This document shows positions 44,646 through 54,109 of a stretch of 64,000 nucleotides of DNA, piece by piece. The notes under the pieces are model-generated. The model ran no database searches, was not told where the DNA came from, and saw only the letters and a program-made list of their open reading frames with translations. Source of the stretch: Deinococcus betulae (GTDB taxonomy: Bacteria > Deinococcota > Deinococci > Deinococcales > Deinococcaceae). The stretch spans positions 86,321 to 150,320 of the forward strand of contig NZ_JAIQXU010000007.1 in assembly GCF_020166395.1 (NCBI RefSeq), given 5' to 3'. The position numbers and the translations under genes are program-made. Each line of letters opens with the position of its first letter. Positions within the stretch are counted from its first letter, which is position 1.

Positions 44646-45169
44646 AGGCTCCCCCACTGCGGTGCGCCGCCGCCTGTACCGATGGGCGGCAGGTTGAGAT
44701 CTCCGGCCAGCGGCGCGGGATGCGGGTCATGTCCCTCTGCGGCCCAGAGCGGCCCAGCCAGCAGGTAGGTCACGGTAAAGGTCCGGGTGAGGCCCTCGCC
44801 AAACGGTTCCTGAGATTCGGTCGGTTCCAGGATGGTCAGGGCGCTGATGCCTTCCCAGTAAGCCGTAGCCAGCAATGCCAGGGCGTGCCACTGGTTCGCC
44901 AGGGCGGCCACGGTCTCTGCGCTACTGGCTTCCACCTGAAAGGTCAGCTGCACCGTGACCGGCTTGGCAGTCCGGCTGCCACTGGCCCACGTTCGGCCGC
45001 GCGCGGTCTGCCGCAGCGTGACGTTCAGCGGCGTGGTGATGGCGCCGCGCGTGACTGTCAGCGCCCCGCCGCTGAGCGGATACGTCACGCCCCCCGACGT
45101 CATGGCGGGGGGCAAGGCTTGGCTGGGGTGTGCGGAGGGCAGGATCGCCGGCAATCGGGTGATGTTCAT
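44636..45169 (-). CDS. Probable distal tail protein
   Basis: A 177-residue protein (MNITRLPAILPSAHPSQALP) with an all-beta pattern and TFTVTYLLAGPLWAAEG at the end. The position between the hub-like gene and the fibre is that of a Dit-like or baseplate wedge protein. It overlaps the fibre start by 10 bp. ATG 45169 chosen. Confidence 0.6.
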   Translation of the reverse strand: MNITRLPAILPSAHPSQALPPAMTSGGVTYPLSGGALTVTRGAITTPLNVTLRQTARGRTWASGSRTAKPVTVQLTFQVEASSAETVAALANQWHALALLATAYWEGISALTILEPTESQEPFGEGLTRTFTVTYLLAGPLWAAEGHDPHPAPLAGDLNLPPIGTGGGAPQWGSLWT

Positions 45170-45177
45170 AGATCTCC

Positions 45178-46911
45178 TTAGGTGCTGGCGCGTACCGCGT
45201 CTGTCGTGGCGTCCTGATCGCGCGTGGAGATAGCGGCCGTGAAACTCAGCGCCTCCGCCTCGTCTCGCTGCCCACACTTGACCTCCGTGTACAGCTCACC
45301 ATCGTCAGCGGTGTCGTAGACCAGCAGTTCAATAGGCAGCTCTCTCGTCTCCAAGACCGCGCCCAGCGGGTCACGCAGGGTCAGCACCGCCTTCGCCGCC
45401 GGGCTGTAGTTCCAGCCGGGCAAGCGGGCGACCACCGGGTTCAGGGTGGGTGTGCGGGCCAGGGGCGTAGCACTAGCGGCCATCAGCGTGGGACTGGCCC
45501 GGATCAGCGTACCGGCGCTCAGTTTCACAGAGTCAGCTGAGTCGTTCGGCCGCACGAGGAAGCTGGCCGTCCGGGTCTTGAAGTAGGTGCCCCCCGTGGT
45601 CCAGGCGCCAGCTAGACGGGCCTGCGAGGTATCACCCATCAGGGCCAGGCCTGCAGCTGTCGGCGGGCCCTCGCTCGCCACGCTGGCCAGCCGCGCGCCA
45701 TTGTTCGGCGCCAGGTTGCCGTCCGTCGCGCTGACCAGCAGGCCAGAGACTGTACCCCCTTCCGTCTTCACTTCCCAGCCGTCTGGGAGCGGCGCGGTGT
45801 CGGGGAAGGTCAGCAGGACACTGTAATAGCTCACCACGATGTCCGGCGGGGGCGTGAGGGTCAGGCTGGTGCCACTATCCCCATCCCAGAGCGCACCAGA
45901 TGGCCCATTGACGCCTACCGTGGTGTTCGGTGGGTTCGGTGCCCCCTGCCGCACGAAGCCCGTGGCATAGACCTCGACGGTACTGGCCACCAAGCGCTCA
46001 AACAGGGCGGGGTCAGCGGGCAGGGGCAAGCCGCGCCAGGCCTCGCCGTAACTGTGAGGGGCCACGTTCAGCGCGTGGGTCAATGGCGCGCGGGCATCGC
46101 GGTAGGGCACGGTGCCGGCACCGTTCGCAAAGTTCTCCACGCCCGTCGTCAGCACGGTCTGCGCGAAGGTGACTCGGACATCCGTGACCAGCAGGGTGCT
46201 GTCGGTATCGAGGCCGTCAATCTCGACACCCTCAGTGGCCTCGTCAATGGTCAGCGTGCCAGTCGGATACCCGAACACGGGCCGCAGATCAGGGTTCACG
46301 CCCCAGTCCGGATTCACGTCCTTGGCCTGCGTGCTGCCGTCTGGGTTCAGGTAGGTGCGGGTTTGGCGTGACCGGCCGCGCAGGCGCTCCTCGATCAGCT
46401 TGCTGACCTTCCAGAAATTCGACTGGAGTGCCGCGCTCGTGATGCTCAGGTTCGGGATCGTGCTGGTGGTAGGCGCCTGCAGCGTGCTGCCCAGCTGGCC
46501 AGAGGCAATCAGGTCGGTGAACAGCTGCCGCACTTGGGCACCCAGATCGGCCTCAGCCAGCAGGGTGCGGGCTTCCACTTCAGTCAGTCGCCGGATTTTC
46601 AGCCCCTGCAGCTTGTAGCGGCCCACCTCGCTGCGCGCGCTGCCCGTGATGACCGCTGTGCCGGCGTACTTGTTCAGCCACGTGCCGCTGCCGGTAGGCC
46701 GGTACTGGACCTGCACCGTGTCACGCGGGCCGATGCCGAGCGTGGCCGGATCGCCTTCAAAGGTCGCCTCCCGGCAGTCCCCCAGTGGCCCAACTTCCAT
46801 GCGGCGCGGGCCGCCCACGAGGTACAGGGGCGTGCCCATAGGCGGGTCCAACTCGCGGACGTGTTTTTCGGTGCCGTCCGGGGACAGCACGCGGATTCGG
46901 TAGTCTTCCAT
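45178..46911 (-). CDS. Probable tail tip / hub protein
   Basis: A 577-residue protein with beta-rich N- and C-terminal parts and DTVQVQYRPTGSGTWL, ATLGIGPRD near the start, as in baseplate hub (Tal-like) proteins. It is large, lacks catalytic motifs I can see, and lies directly below the tape-measure segment. It starts at ATG 46911 with a strong GGAGG Shine-Dalgarno sequence, right behind a terminator that follows a cargo gene. Confidence 0.6.
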   Translation of the reverse strand: MEDYRIRVLSPDGTEKHVRELDPPMGTPLYLVGGPRRMEVGPLGDCREATFEGDPATLGIGPRDTVQVQYRPTGSGTWLNKYAGTAVITGSARSEVGRYKLQGLKIRRLTEVEARTLLAEADLGAQVRQLFTDLIASGQLGSTLQAPTTSTIPNLSITSAALQSNFWKVSKLIEERLRGRSRQTRTYLNPDGSTQAKDVNPDWGVNPDLRPVFGYPTGTLTIDEATEGVEIDGLDTDSTLLVTDVRVTFAQTVLTTGVENFANGAGTVPYRDARAPLTHALNVAPHSYGEAWRGLPLPADPALFERLVASTVEVYATGFVRQGAPNPPNTTVGVNGPSGALWDGDSGTSLTLTPPPDIVVSYYSVLLTFPDTAPLPDGWEVKTEGGTVSGLLVSATDGNLAPNNGARLASVASEGPPTAAGLALMGDTSQARLAGAWTTGGTYFKTRTASFLVRPNDSADSVKLSAGTLIRASPTLMAASATPLARTPTLNPVVARLPGWNYSPAAKAVLTLRDPLGAVLETRELPIELLVYDTADDGELYTEVKCGQRDEAEALSFTAAISTRDQDATTDAVRAST

Positions 46912-46933
46912 GCTTCACCTCCAAGAGGAATTG

Positions 46934-46957
46934 AAAAACCGCCCACGGTGGGGCGGT
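46934..46957 (-). terminator. Terminator ahead of the tail hub gene
   Basis: Minus-strand stem ACCGCCC/GGGCGGT then five A/T-tract T's. It ends the 46979-47473 gene and is followed by the GGAGG-ATG of the hub gene. Confidence 0.75.
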
Positions 46958-46978
46958 TGGTAATTGTGAGGCGCACCT

Positions 46979-47473
46979 TTAGTCGTGTCTGTCCTGTGCT
47001 TTGAGTTCTCGCTCAAAGTTTGCCTGGATCAATCTGAAGCTTGCCGCGCGCGACGGTTGGGCCGCCGCCTCTTGAGCGCGCGCCTTCCGATTCCATTTCC
47101 GAACTGTGAGGGGCTGAATCACTCCCCAATAAGCAATCAGTACCCCTGGGATTGCCCCAAGTGCCAGGCCAAGATTTCCCTCGCTAAGGAACGGGCCGTC
47201 CGTCTCACTTGAAGAAGTGCTCGCATCTCTGAAGCCAAGAGACCAAGTGATCTCAGCGATCTCGTCATGAAGGCTTGGGATGAACTGAAAGAACTGACTG
47301 GCCACCAGATTGCTGAGGATCAGGAAGATGGGACACAGTGGGATAAACAGTGCCCAGGCCAAGCATGAGGCCCGTTCGCTTCGCGCTGTCAGGACGATCC
47401 AGTAAAACAGCAGCAGCGTCAGAAGAGAAAAGACAATGACACCATAGGCAAAACCGGCGATTCCTTCAGTCAT
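46979..47473 (-). CDS. Cargo membrane protein inside the tail operon
   Basis: A 164-residue protein with three membrane helices (YGVIVFSLLTLLLFYWIVL; LAWALFIPLCPIFLILSNLVA; GLALGAIPGVLIAYWGV) and a soluble tail. It interrupts the tape-measure/hub order and is flanked by its own terminator, the mark of a lysogenic-conversion (moron) gene. Superinfection exclusion is one possibility. Confidence 0.65.
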   Translation of the reverse strand: MTEGIAGFAYGVIVFSLLTLLLFYWIVLTARSERASCLAWALFIPLCPIFLILSNLVASQFFQFIPSLHDEIAEITWSLGFRDASTSSSETDGPFLSEGNLGLALGAIPGVLIAYWGVIQPLTVRKWNRKARAQEAAAQPSRAASFRLIQANFERELKAQDRHD

Positions 47474-47553
47474 AGTGGCGTCTCATCGCGACTCCAGTTG
47501 GTTATACCAGCGCAACCGTCAGGGGGGTGTCCTGGGATGAGGAAAAGGTCACT

Positions 47554-50500
47554 TCAGACGAGCGTCCCTGTGGTGCTGCGGTAGCCCCCGGCGCCCTGTT
47601 CCTGCTGCACCGTGACCCGAAAGCCGGCCTTGGCCGCGTCCCGGATGATGGTGGCCCCTTCCAGCAGCACGCCCGCCGCGTCTTTGATGCCCCGCACGCC
47701 TTCCAGCAGCGGGGTAGCCAGCGCGAACTGAATGGGTTCAGGCAGCGTGCTCAGCCCGGTGGTGTCCACGCCTCGGGTATCCAGATTGCCCAGGTTGCTG
47801 CCGTAGCCAGGCATCCCAGGAGCCATGCTGGCAAAGGTCTGCGTCACGGCCGCGAACTCACCTCGGATCGCCGCCGCCTCGTCGCTGGTATCGCCACCAC
47901 GCGCTGCCTCATCGGCAAAGTCTTCAATCAGGTCTTTCAGCCGGCTCTTCTTAATCACCGCCTCCATCGCGGTCTTGACGATGAACGTATTCAGGGTCTT
48001 GTCCATCGCTTCCTGCACCCCGCTGAAATCGGCCTTCAGGAAGGCGTCCATCAAACTGTCGGTGAGGGCTGACCCGATGCTCTGCCCCAGGTCCGCGAAA
48101 ATCTCAGCGGCCTGAACTTTCATCTTCGTGGCCTCGGCAGACAGCACCTGAGGCGTCCCACCGAATGCGCCCCACAGGAAGCGCTGAATGCCGTTGCTGT
48201 TGGAGAGCTTCTCAGCGTTGACAGCGTTTCGGCGCAGCTCTTCCGCGTAGGGGTTGCCGAAGATGCCACCGGACATCCCAGCGCCGCGCGCGCTTTCTTT
48301 GCCGACCTCAGCCATGTTCTGCTTCCAAGCTTTAAGGCCTGAATTCAGGTTCTCGACGGTCTGGATGATGTTGCTCACCCATTCCACCGTGGTGGCGGCC
48401 ATCCCTACGAAATCGCCGGTCATGAACTGAGTGAAGGCCTTCACGCCCAGGGTGGCGTTGTTGAACATGCCGTCTAAGAAGGTGCCGGCGTCGGTCCCCG
48501 CGAACAACTTGCTGAAGGCCCCGCCGATTTGACCGATCTGGCCAGCGGCTTTATCTAGTCCAGCGCTGGTTTCCACCTCTTTACTCAACTCGCGCCACTT
48601 GGCAATCAGCCGGTCAATTTCAGCCGCTGCCTCTGGCATGGTCTTCTTCAGCTGTTCCAGAGATTCGATCTGGGAGGCATAAGGCTTTTTCGTCTGTCCC
48701 ATTGCCTCGGCCAATTCATCCTGAGCATTTTTCAACGTCTGGACGTTGGCCACCTGAGTGTCAATGCCGTCTAGGACATTGCCAATAGCTTCTTTGAGTG
48801 TGGGATCAGTCACCCGGTCTCGCAGGGCCATTAGGGCAGGCACGAACTTGTCCTTAAGGGTGGTGGCATAGGTGCTGCTGCGAGTGTCCAGCTTGCCGAT
48901 TTCCTCTCCAATGACCCCCAGGTCTTTCCAGCCCGCATCAGTGCTTTCCCGGTCCAGGCGAACGCTTAGCGCGTCACTCAGCGTCTTCTTCAAAGTCTGC
49001 CACTCGGCGCCGTCACCTATTTTGGTTTGCATGGACTTCAGCAGGGCCACTGGCACCGCGCTGAAATCCTCAGGAGTAATGGCATTCAGCTTCTCCAGGA
49101 AAGCGGTGCGCCCGGCTTCCCCCAGTCCGCTGAACTTGTCCCCGAACCATTCATTCCCCGCGCCGCCCAGGAAATTCAGCATCATGCCGGGGCCGAGCTG
49201 GCTGTAGCGGTTGACTGTATCGAGGTCGCGGTCCTCAATCGCGCGCGTTCCCACGTCGGCATCACGTGCCGTCTGGTCTGCGATGCGCTCAGCCTCTTCG
49301 CGGTAGTAAGCCAGAATGTTCAGGCTTTCCTGGGCGGCACGTTCCAGGTCAGCCTGCATTTGGGTGAACACGTCAGCGTAGACACGTTGAATGCTGGCCG
49401 CTGCCGCCGGATTGATGGTTAGCAGTTCCTCAATTGAGCGCACCCCGTAGCCCTTCAGGGCGGCAGCCAGGCCCTCGGCCCCCACCCCATAGGACATCCG
49501 CGTGCCGTAGTCCATGACAGCGTCGGTGTTGCCGTACTTCCGGGTATCGCGCTCCTGCTGCTCATCAAAGTCCAGCAGCCAGGCAGCCTCTGGGGCCTGA
49601 GCCAGATCGTTAATTACGTCCAGCAGCGTTTGTACCTGCTCGGCAGTGAGGCGGCCCGCAACTCCAAAGTCCTGAATGACCTGCATGAAACCGGCGATAG
49701 CGCGGGGGTCTTCCATCTCGTGCTTGAGCCCCATCAGCCGGTCATAGAGGGTCAGGAATGTCTTTTCAGCAGGAATAAGCGTCTGAGCAACCTGGGCCAG
49801 TTCGCGTCCGCCGAGTTGCGTCAGGTCAAGACTGTCCAGCGCTTCATTCCCTGCAGCAATGCCTTCCTCCAAAGCCTGTCGCATGGCTTCATCCAGAGCC
49901 AAGCCTTCCTCCAAGCCCTCCGTAATGGCCGCCCCCATCGCGCCCCCAGCCTCAATACTTTGCTGCGTGATATCTGCCGCGATCTTGTTCTGGGCAGTCT
50001 TCAGGGCATTCTCGGCGGCGCGTATCGCGTTGTCATAGGTTTTCCCACTGTTGTCCAGCTTCAATTCACGGGCTGCGGCATTCAGGTTCTTGTCGTTCCT
50101 GATTCCTGTATCCCGTTCCTGACGCTCTTTCTCCGCGATGGCCCTCCGAGCGTCATAGGTCAGCTGGGCATAGCGCAGTTCCACTTGCGCGACCTTCTGA
50201 GCATTTTCCCCAGCCTCGCGCAGGTCACGGGTACGGTCCTCTTCTAGACGCCCCAGTTCCAGGCTGGCTGCCTCAACTCGGCCCTGGGCCAAGGCCTCAC
50301 GAATCTTGGCAGCACGCTGCTCGGCTTCCTTCTGTTTCTGCTGGGCTTCACGGTCAGTGGCGTCCCGATCACGCTTGGCCTGCTCACTGGCCCGCTTCTG
50401 GTCTGCCTCGGCTTGCTGCTGAGCCTGGCGCTGCCTGGCCGTCAGCTGGAGCGCCAGTTGATAGCTGGCCTGACGGGCTTTGTCCTCGCCGGCCCACTGG

Positions 50501-53500
50501 CGCATAGCGGCGTCTACTTGCAGGCCGCGCCGCCCCGTCAGGTCGCTCTCGGCCTTGGCCGCCTCACGGGCCAACTCCAGGGCGCGTGCCTGGTTCTTGT
50601 TCCAGTCGGCCAAGGTGAGGCTGTAGTCTTTGAGGTCTTTCTCCTCTGCCTTCGGGAGACTTGTGGATGGCTTGGGTATGATCACGCCCCCCGCCGCTGT
50701 TACGGGCTTGAAGGTCATCTTGAACGGGTCTTGTTCCACCCCTCGGGCGCTGTAGCCCATGATGTGGACGTGAGCATTTGAGGGCCCCAGATCCTTATGC
50801 GCCAAGCTGCCCGTTTGCCCGACGTAGCCCAGCAAAGAGCCCTGCTTGACCAGCAACTTGCCGCCAGCTTTCTCAATGGCCGCTTCCAGGCCCGGCGCGT
50901 ACTTGTCGAGGTGTCCCAGCAGCAGCTTCTGACCCTGCGCATCAATCATCTCAATGATGTGACCTGTGGTCTCAGACCAACGTTTCGTGACGTATCCCGC
51001 CCAGGGCGCCACCATCTCAGTGCCCACCGGCGCAAAGATGTCCTCGCCGTTGTGGCGCTGATTGCCAAAATACGTGCCGTTGTACGGCGTGCCACGTCCC
51101 CGGCCAGCCAGCCCCATGAGTCCTACGGTGGCGAGGCCAGACACATCGTCCCCCACCCGGGTCTGCCCGGGTAACAGAGGCCCTTCACCTCTGAGGGGCG
51201 TGTTCGCCATGTTGCCAGCGGGCTTGCCCAGAGCCTGTGCGCCTTTCTCCACGGCGTCTGTGTAGAGCTTCAGGTACTTGGCATAGTTCGCCAGAATCGC
51301 CTCAATCTGATTGAGATAATTCTTCGCCCCACCTTCCATCAGGCCGCTGGCCACCAGCTGTTCACGCAGGTCAATCGCCGCCTGGCGCTGCTGGAGCTGG
51401 CCCAGCGTGGCAAACACGCCCTGCACCGGTAACGCCGCAGCGGCCGTGGCCACAGTGCTGGCTTCCTTGATGGCTTGGCCCGCACCGAAGATCAGTTTGT
51501 AGGCCATCGTGGTGGCGTCGTCTTTGGCCCAGTCGATCTTGAGGGTCGCCTTGATTTCCTTCGGCGTAGACGCTTCGTTCAGCTTGGTCTGAAGGTCGCC
51601 CAGCTTTTCGAGCAGCGGCGTGACGCCTTCTTGCAGGAACTTGGTGAACGACTTCAGCAGAGTGCCATTGAAGAGGATCTGCACCCGCTCCCAGGCGGCA
51701 TGGAACTGCTTGACGTTCTCCGTGGCCGTGCCTTTGAGCTTCTGGACATCGCGGGACAGCTCACCTGTGCTGTTGCGGACTTTGTCCAGAATGCCGCCCG
51801 TATCGCCCAAGCCGCCCTTGAGTAGACCGATGGCCGCGTTCAGGCCGCCCACGTCGCCAATCAGGGTGCTCAGCGCCTCACTGTTCTCGCCCACCCCGCG
51901 CCCCATCTGATCCATGAACTGCACCAGCCCCATGGTTTTCAAGGCCGTGGCACTGAATTCGATCCCCAGTTCTTTCGCCTTGTCCTTGGCTTCCTTGGTC
52001 GGCTTCTGGATGGCGGTCAACACGCCTCGCAGGTAATCCAGGGCCGTGCCGGTCGGCAGACCCCGGCTGGTGAGCAGGGCCGTGGCCGCCAGTAGCTCTT
52101 CCATGGGGACGTTCAGTTCTTTGGCCTGACCGGCCACCGAGCCGATGCTCTGGGCAGCTTCGGCCAGGGTAATCTTGCCGGCCTTGATGCTGGCCCACAG
52201 CATGTCGCTGACGCGGGCCGCGTCGCTGGCACTCATGCCGTAGGCGTTGAGCAGGCTCGTGAGCACATCGGCCCCCACCTTCACCTCAGCGCGGGCCACC
52301 TTAGAGAGATCGGCTGCCGTGCGCAGGAAGCTCAGGGCGGCTTCCTCACTCTCAGTCCCACGGACAGACGCACCCTGCACTTCATCCAAACCTTCCTTCA
52401 GTTCTCGGAAGGAACGGCTGGTATCAACGGTCATCTTCAGCAGGGCATTCCCCATGCGCCCCAGTTCGCTGGGGAGCTTGTCTGTCAGCAAGCTGATTTC
52501 CGCCATCTGGGCTTCAAACTCGGCGGCGCGCTGCGTGCCGGTGACGATGGCGAAGGCCAGCGCCCCTACAGCCGCTGTCGTGGCGGCGAACGCGATGGCA
52601 TTGCGCGCCTCCGCAACCGCTGTGGCGCGGGCGGCAGGGTCTGCTTCGCGGTGGGCATCACGCAGACTCTGAACGTGCTCAGCGGCCTGCTCGACGGCGC
52701 CGCCCATGCCCTCGGCGGCAATCTCCATGCCTGCGGCGCCCAGTTCCGCAGCCGCTGCTGCTTCAGGCAGGCTATTCAGCGCGTCAACGGCTTCCTTCGT
52801 GTCCGCTGCGGCGCCTGCCATGCCACTGACCTGTCCACCGAAACCGCCACCCGTTGAACTGAACAGACCCAAGCCTGTTCCTGGGCCAATGCCGAAGTCA
52901 GCGGACAGGTTGACGCTCTGGAGGCCACGCTGAGCCTGTTGACCCAGCAGCCGGCCCGCATACAGGGCCTCGTCGCCTTTTGACCGCACGCCGTCCACAA
53001 ACCCGTCTGCGGCCCAGCTACCCACTCGGCGCAAGACCCGGCTGGGGCTGTGGATATCAAGCGCCTCTTTGACGCCCCTCTCCAGAGCTTCGCCCGTCTC
53101 GCGTCCTTCCTTCTTCACCTCGTCCTGACGGATACGCAGACCTTCACTCAGGCCGTCACTAGCCGCGCGGCCCACGTCGGCGCCAGCGTCCCGCATCTCA
53201 GTCTGAGCGGCACGGTATTGCTGGTAAATCATGCCCAGCTGCTCGGCCAGTTGTCCGAAGGGGCCCAGGTTCCCGAGAGCCGACAACACGCCCTGATGCA
53301 CGCCAGCAGAGAAGCTGCCAGGCGTATTTTGTCCACTCGCCTGGTCCATCGTCCGTTGGGCAGCGGCGGCCACCTGGGTCAGCCGGCGATAGGCATCAGA
53401 GGTTTTGTCCACGGCCTGCGCCTGGATGAGCGCCTGGCTGTGGATGCGGCGCTGAGCCTCGATGATCTCGTCATCACTCAGCTGCCGGGCCTGCCAGAGG

Positions 53501-53985
53501 TTGCGGTACGCGCGGGTCTGCTGGTCAAGAGCATTGACGCTGGCCATGGAACGCTGCTTCTCGTCACGGGCCGCCTGGGTGGCCAGCTGCGCCGTCAGCC
53601 GCAGCTGGGCCTGCTGTTCCCGGATGCGCGCGGTGCGTTCCGCCGCAGCGGCGGCCTCCGCTCTCCCTGCCGCTGTCTGGGCACGGTGGGCCGCGATCAC
53701 CGTCGCATTCTGTTCCTGCAAGGCGCGCATGCTGGCCTGGTACTGGGCGCCCAGCAGCCGGGCGTTCTGGGTCTGCTGGGCCGTCTGCTGCCGGTTCAGG
53801 TCACCCACCTGGGCCAGGTCACGCTTGACACGGTCTAGGGAGTTCAGGGACTCGCGGGCGTCCACGATGATCTTGACGCCGGTTTCGCGCTCCACGAACT
53901 GCCGGTACTTGGCCAGCTGCGTGTGCACGTCACCCAGGTCGAGAACGGGCGTGAGGACCAGATCACCAAGAGAGGTCTGGGTCAT
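47554..53985 (-). CDS. Tail tape measure protein with M23 peptidase domain
   Basis: A 2143-residue protein. The first 250 residues are coiled coil. A TP901-type tape-measure core follows (TSRSFRELKEGLDEVQGASV, ARVSDMLWASIKAGKITLAE, PTGTALDYLRGVLTAIQKP). Around residues 970-1090 is a lytic M23 metallopeptidase with HNGED (His978, Asp982) and HVH (1072-1074), the zinc site. Long coiled coils and a helical tail follow. The length sets the tail at roughly 300 nm. ATG 53985 is preceded by a GGAGG Shine-Dalgarno sequence. Confidence 0.93.
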   Translation of the reverse strand: MTQTSLGDLVLTPVLDLGDVHTQLAKYRQFVERETGVKIIVDARESLNSLDRVKRDLAQVGDLNRQQTAQQTQNARLLGAQYQASMRALQEQNATVIAAHRAQTAAGRAEAAAAAERTARIREQQAQLRLTAQLATQAARDEKQRSMASVNALDQQTRAYRNLWQARQLSDDEIIEAQRRIHSQALIQAQAVDKTSDAYRRLTQVAAAAQRTMDQASGQNTPGSFSAGVHQGVLSALGNLGPFGQLAEQLGMIYQQYRAAQTEMRDAGADVGRAASDGLSEGLRIRQDEVKKEGRETGEALERGVKEALDIHSPSRVLRRVGSWAADGFVDGVRSKGDEALYAGRLLGQQAQRGLQSVNLSADFGIGPGTGLGLFSSTGGGFGGQVSGMAGAAADTKEAVDALNSLPEAAAAAELGAAGMEIAAEGMGGAVEQAAEHVQSLRDAHREADPAARATAVAEARNAIAFAATTAAVGALAFAIVTGTQRAAEFEAQMAEISLLTDKLPSELGRMGNALLKMTVDTSRSFRELKEGLDEVQGASVRGTESEEAALSFLRTAADLSKVARAEVKVGADVLTSLLNAYGMSASDAARVSDMLWASIKAGKITLAEAAQSIGSVAGQAKELNVPMEELLAATALLTSRGLPTGTALDYLRGVLTAIQKPTKEAKDKAKELGIEFSATALKTMGLVQFMDQMGRGVGENSEALSTLIGDVGGLNAAIGLLKGGLGDTGGILDKVRNSTGELSRDVQKLKGTATENVKQFHAAWERVQILFNGTLLKSFTKFLQEGVTPLLEKLGDLQTKLNEASTPKEIKATLKIDWAKDDATTMAYKLIFGAGQAIKEASTVATAAAALPVQGVFATLGQLQQRQAAIDLREQLVASGLMEGGAKNYLNQIEAILANYAKYLKLYTDAVEKGAQALGKPAGNMANTPLRGEGPLLPGQTRVGDDVSGLATVGLMGLAGRGRGTPYNGTYFGNQRHNGEDIFAPVGTEMVAPWAGYVTKRWSETTGHIIEMIDAQGQKLLLGHLDKYAPGLEAAIEKAGGKLLVKQGSLLGYVGQTGSLAHKDLGPSNAHVHIMGYSARGVEQDPFKMTFKPVTAAGGVIIPKPSTSLPKAEEKDLKDYSLTLADWNKNQARALELAREAAKAESDLTGRRGLQVDAAMRQWAGEDKARQASYQLALQLTARQRQAQQQAEADQKRASEQAKRDRDATDREAQQKQKEAEQRAAKIREALAQGRVEAASLELGRLEEDRTRDLREAGENAQKVAQVELRYAQLTYDARRAIAEKERQERDTGIRNDKNLNAAARELKLDNSGKTYDNAIRAAENALKTAQNKIAADITQQSIEAGGAMGAAITEGLEEGLALDEAMRQALEEGIAAGNEALDSLDLTQLGGRELAQVAQTLIPAEKTFLTLYDRLMGLKHEMEDPRAIAGFMQVIQDFGVAGRLTAEQVQTLLDVINDLAQAPEAAWLLDFDEQQERDTRKYGNTDAVMDYGTRMSYGVGAEGLAAALKGYGVRSIEELLTINPAAAASIQRVYADVFTQMQADLERAAQESLNILAYYREEAERIADQTARDADVGTRAIEDRDLDTVNRYSQLGPGMMLNFLGGAGNEWFGDKFSGLGEAGRTAFLEKLNAITPEDFSAVPVALLKSMQTKIGDGAEWQTLKKTLSDALSVRLDRESTDAGWKDLGVIGEEIGKLDTRSSTYATTLKDKFVPALMALRDRVTDPTLKEAIGNVLDGIDTQVANVQTLKNAQDELAEAMGQTKKPYASQIESLEQLKKTMPEAAAEIDRLIAKWRELSKEVETSAGLDKAAGQIGQIGGAFSKLFAGTDAGTFLDGMFNNATLGVKAFTQFMTGDFVGMAATTVEWVSNIIQTVENLNSGLKAWKQNMAEVGKESARGAGMSGGIFGNPYAEELRRNAVNAEKLSNSNGIQRFLWGAFGGTPQVLSAEATKMKVQAAEIFADLGQSIGSALTDSLMDAFLKADFSGVQEAMDKTLNTFIVKTAMEAVIKKSRLKDLIEDFADEAARGGDTSDEAAAIRGEFAAVTQTFASMAPGMPGYGSNLGNLDTRGVDTTGLSTLPEPIQFALATPLLEGVRGIKDAAGVLLEGATIIRDAAKAGFRVTVQQEQGAGGYRSTTGTLV

Positions 53986-53992
53986 AAGGGTG

Positions 53993-54030
53993 CCTCCGAA
54001 GGGGAATGAAAAACCGCCCACGGGGGGCGG
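53993..54030. repeat. Left copy of a 38-bp perfect direct repeat
   Basis: Identical to 62677-62714. It contains the minus-strand terminator (54009-54030) and the Shine-Dalgarno region of the tape-measure gene. Confidence 0.85.
54009..54030 (-). terminator. Terminator ahead of the tape-measure gene
   Basis: Minus-strand CCGCCC/GGGCGG stem followed by five T's; ends the AT-rich 54110-55321 gene. Confidence 0.75.
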
Positions 54031-54109
54031 TAGGAAGGTGTGATTGCAGGGAAAGACAATACTCCCGACTCTGGCTGGAGACGTTGCTTCAGTGACTTCA
54101 GAGTTACTT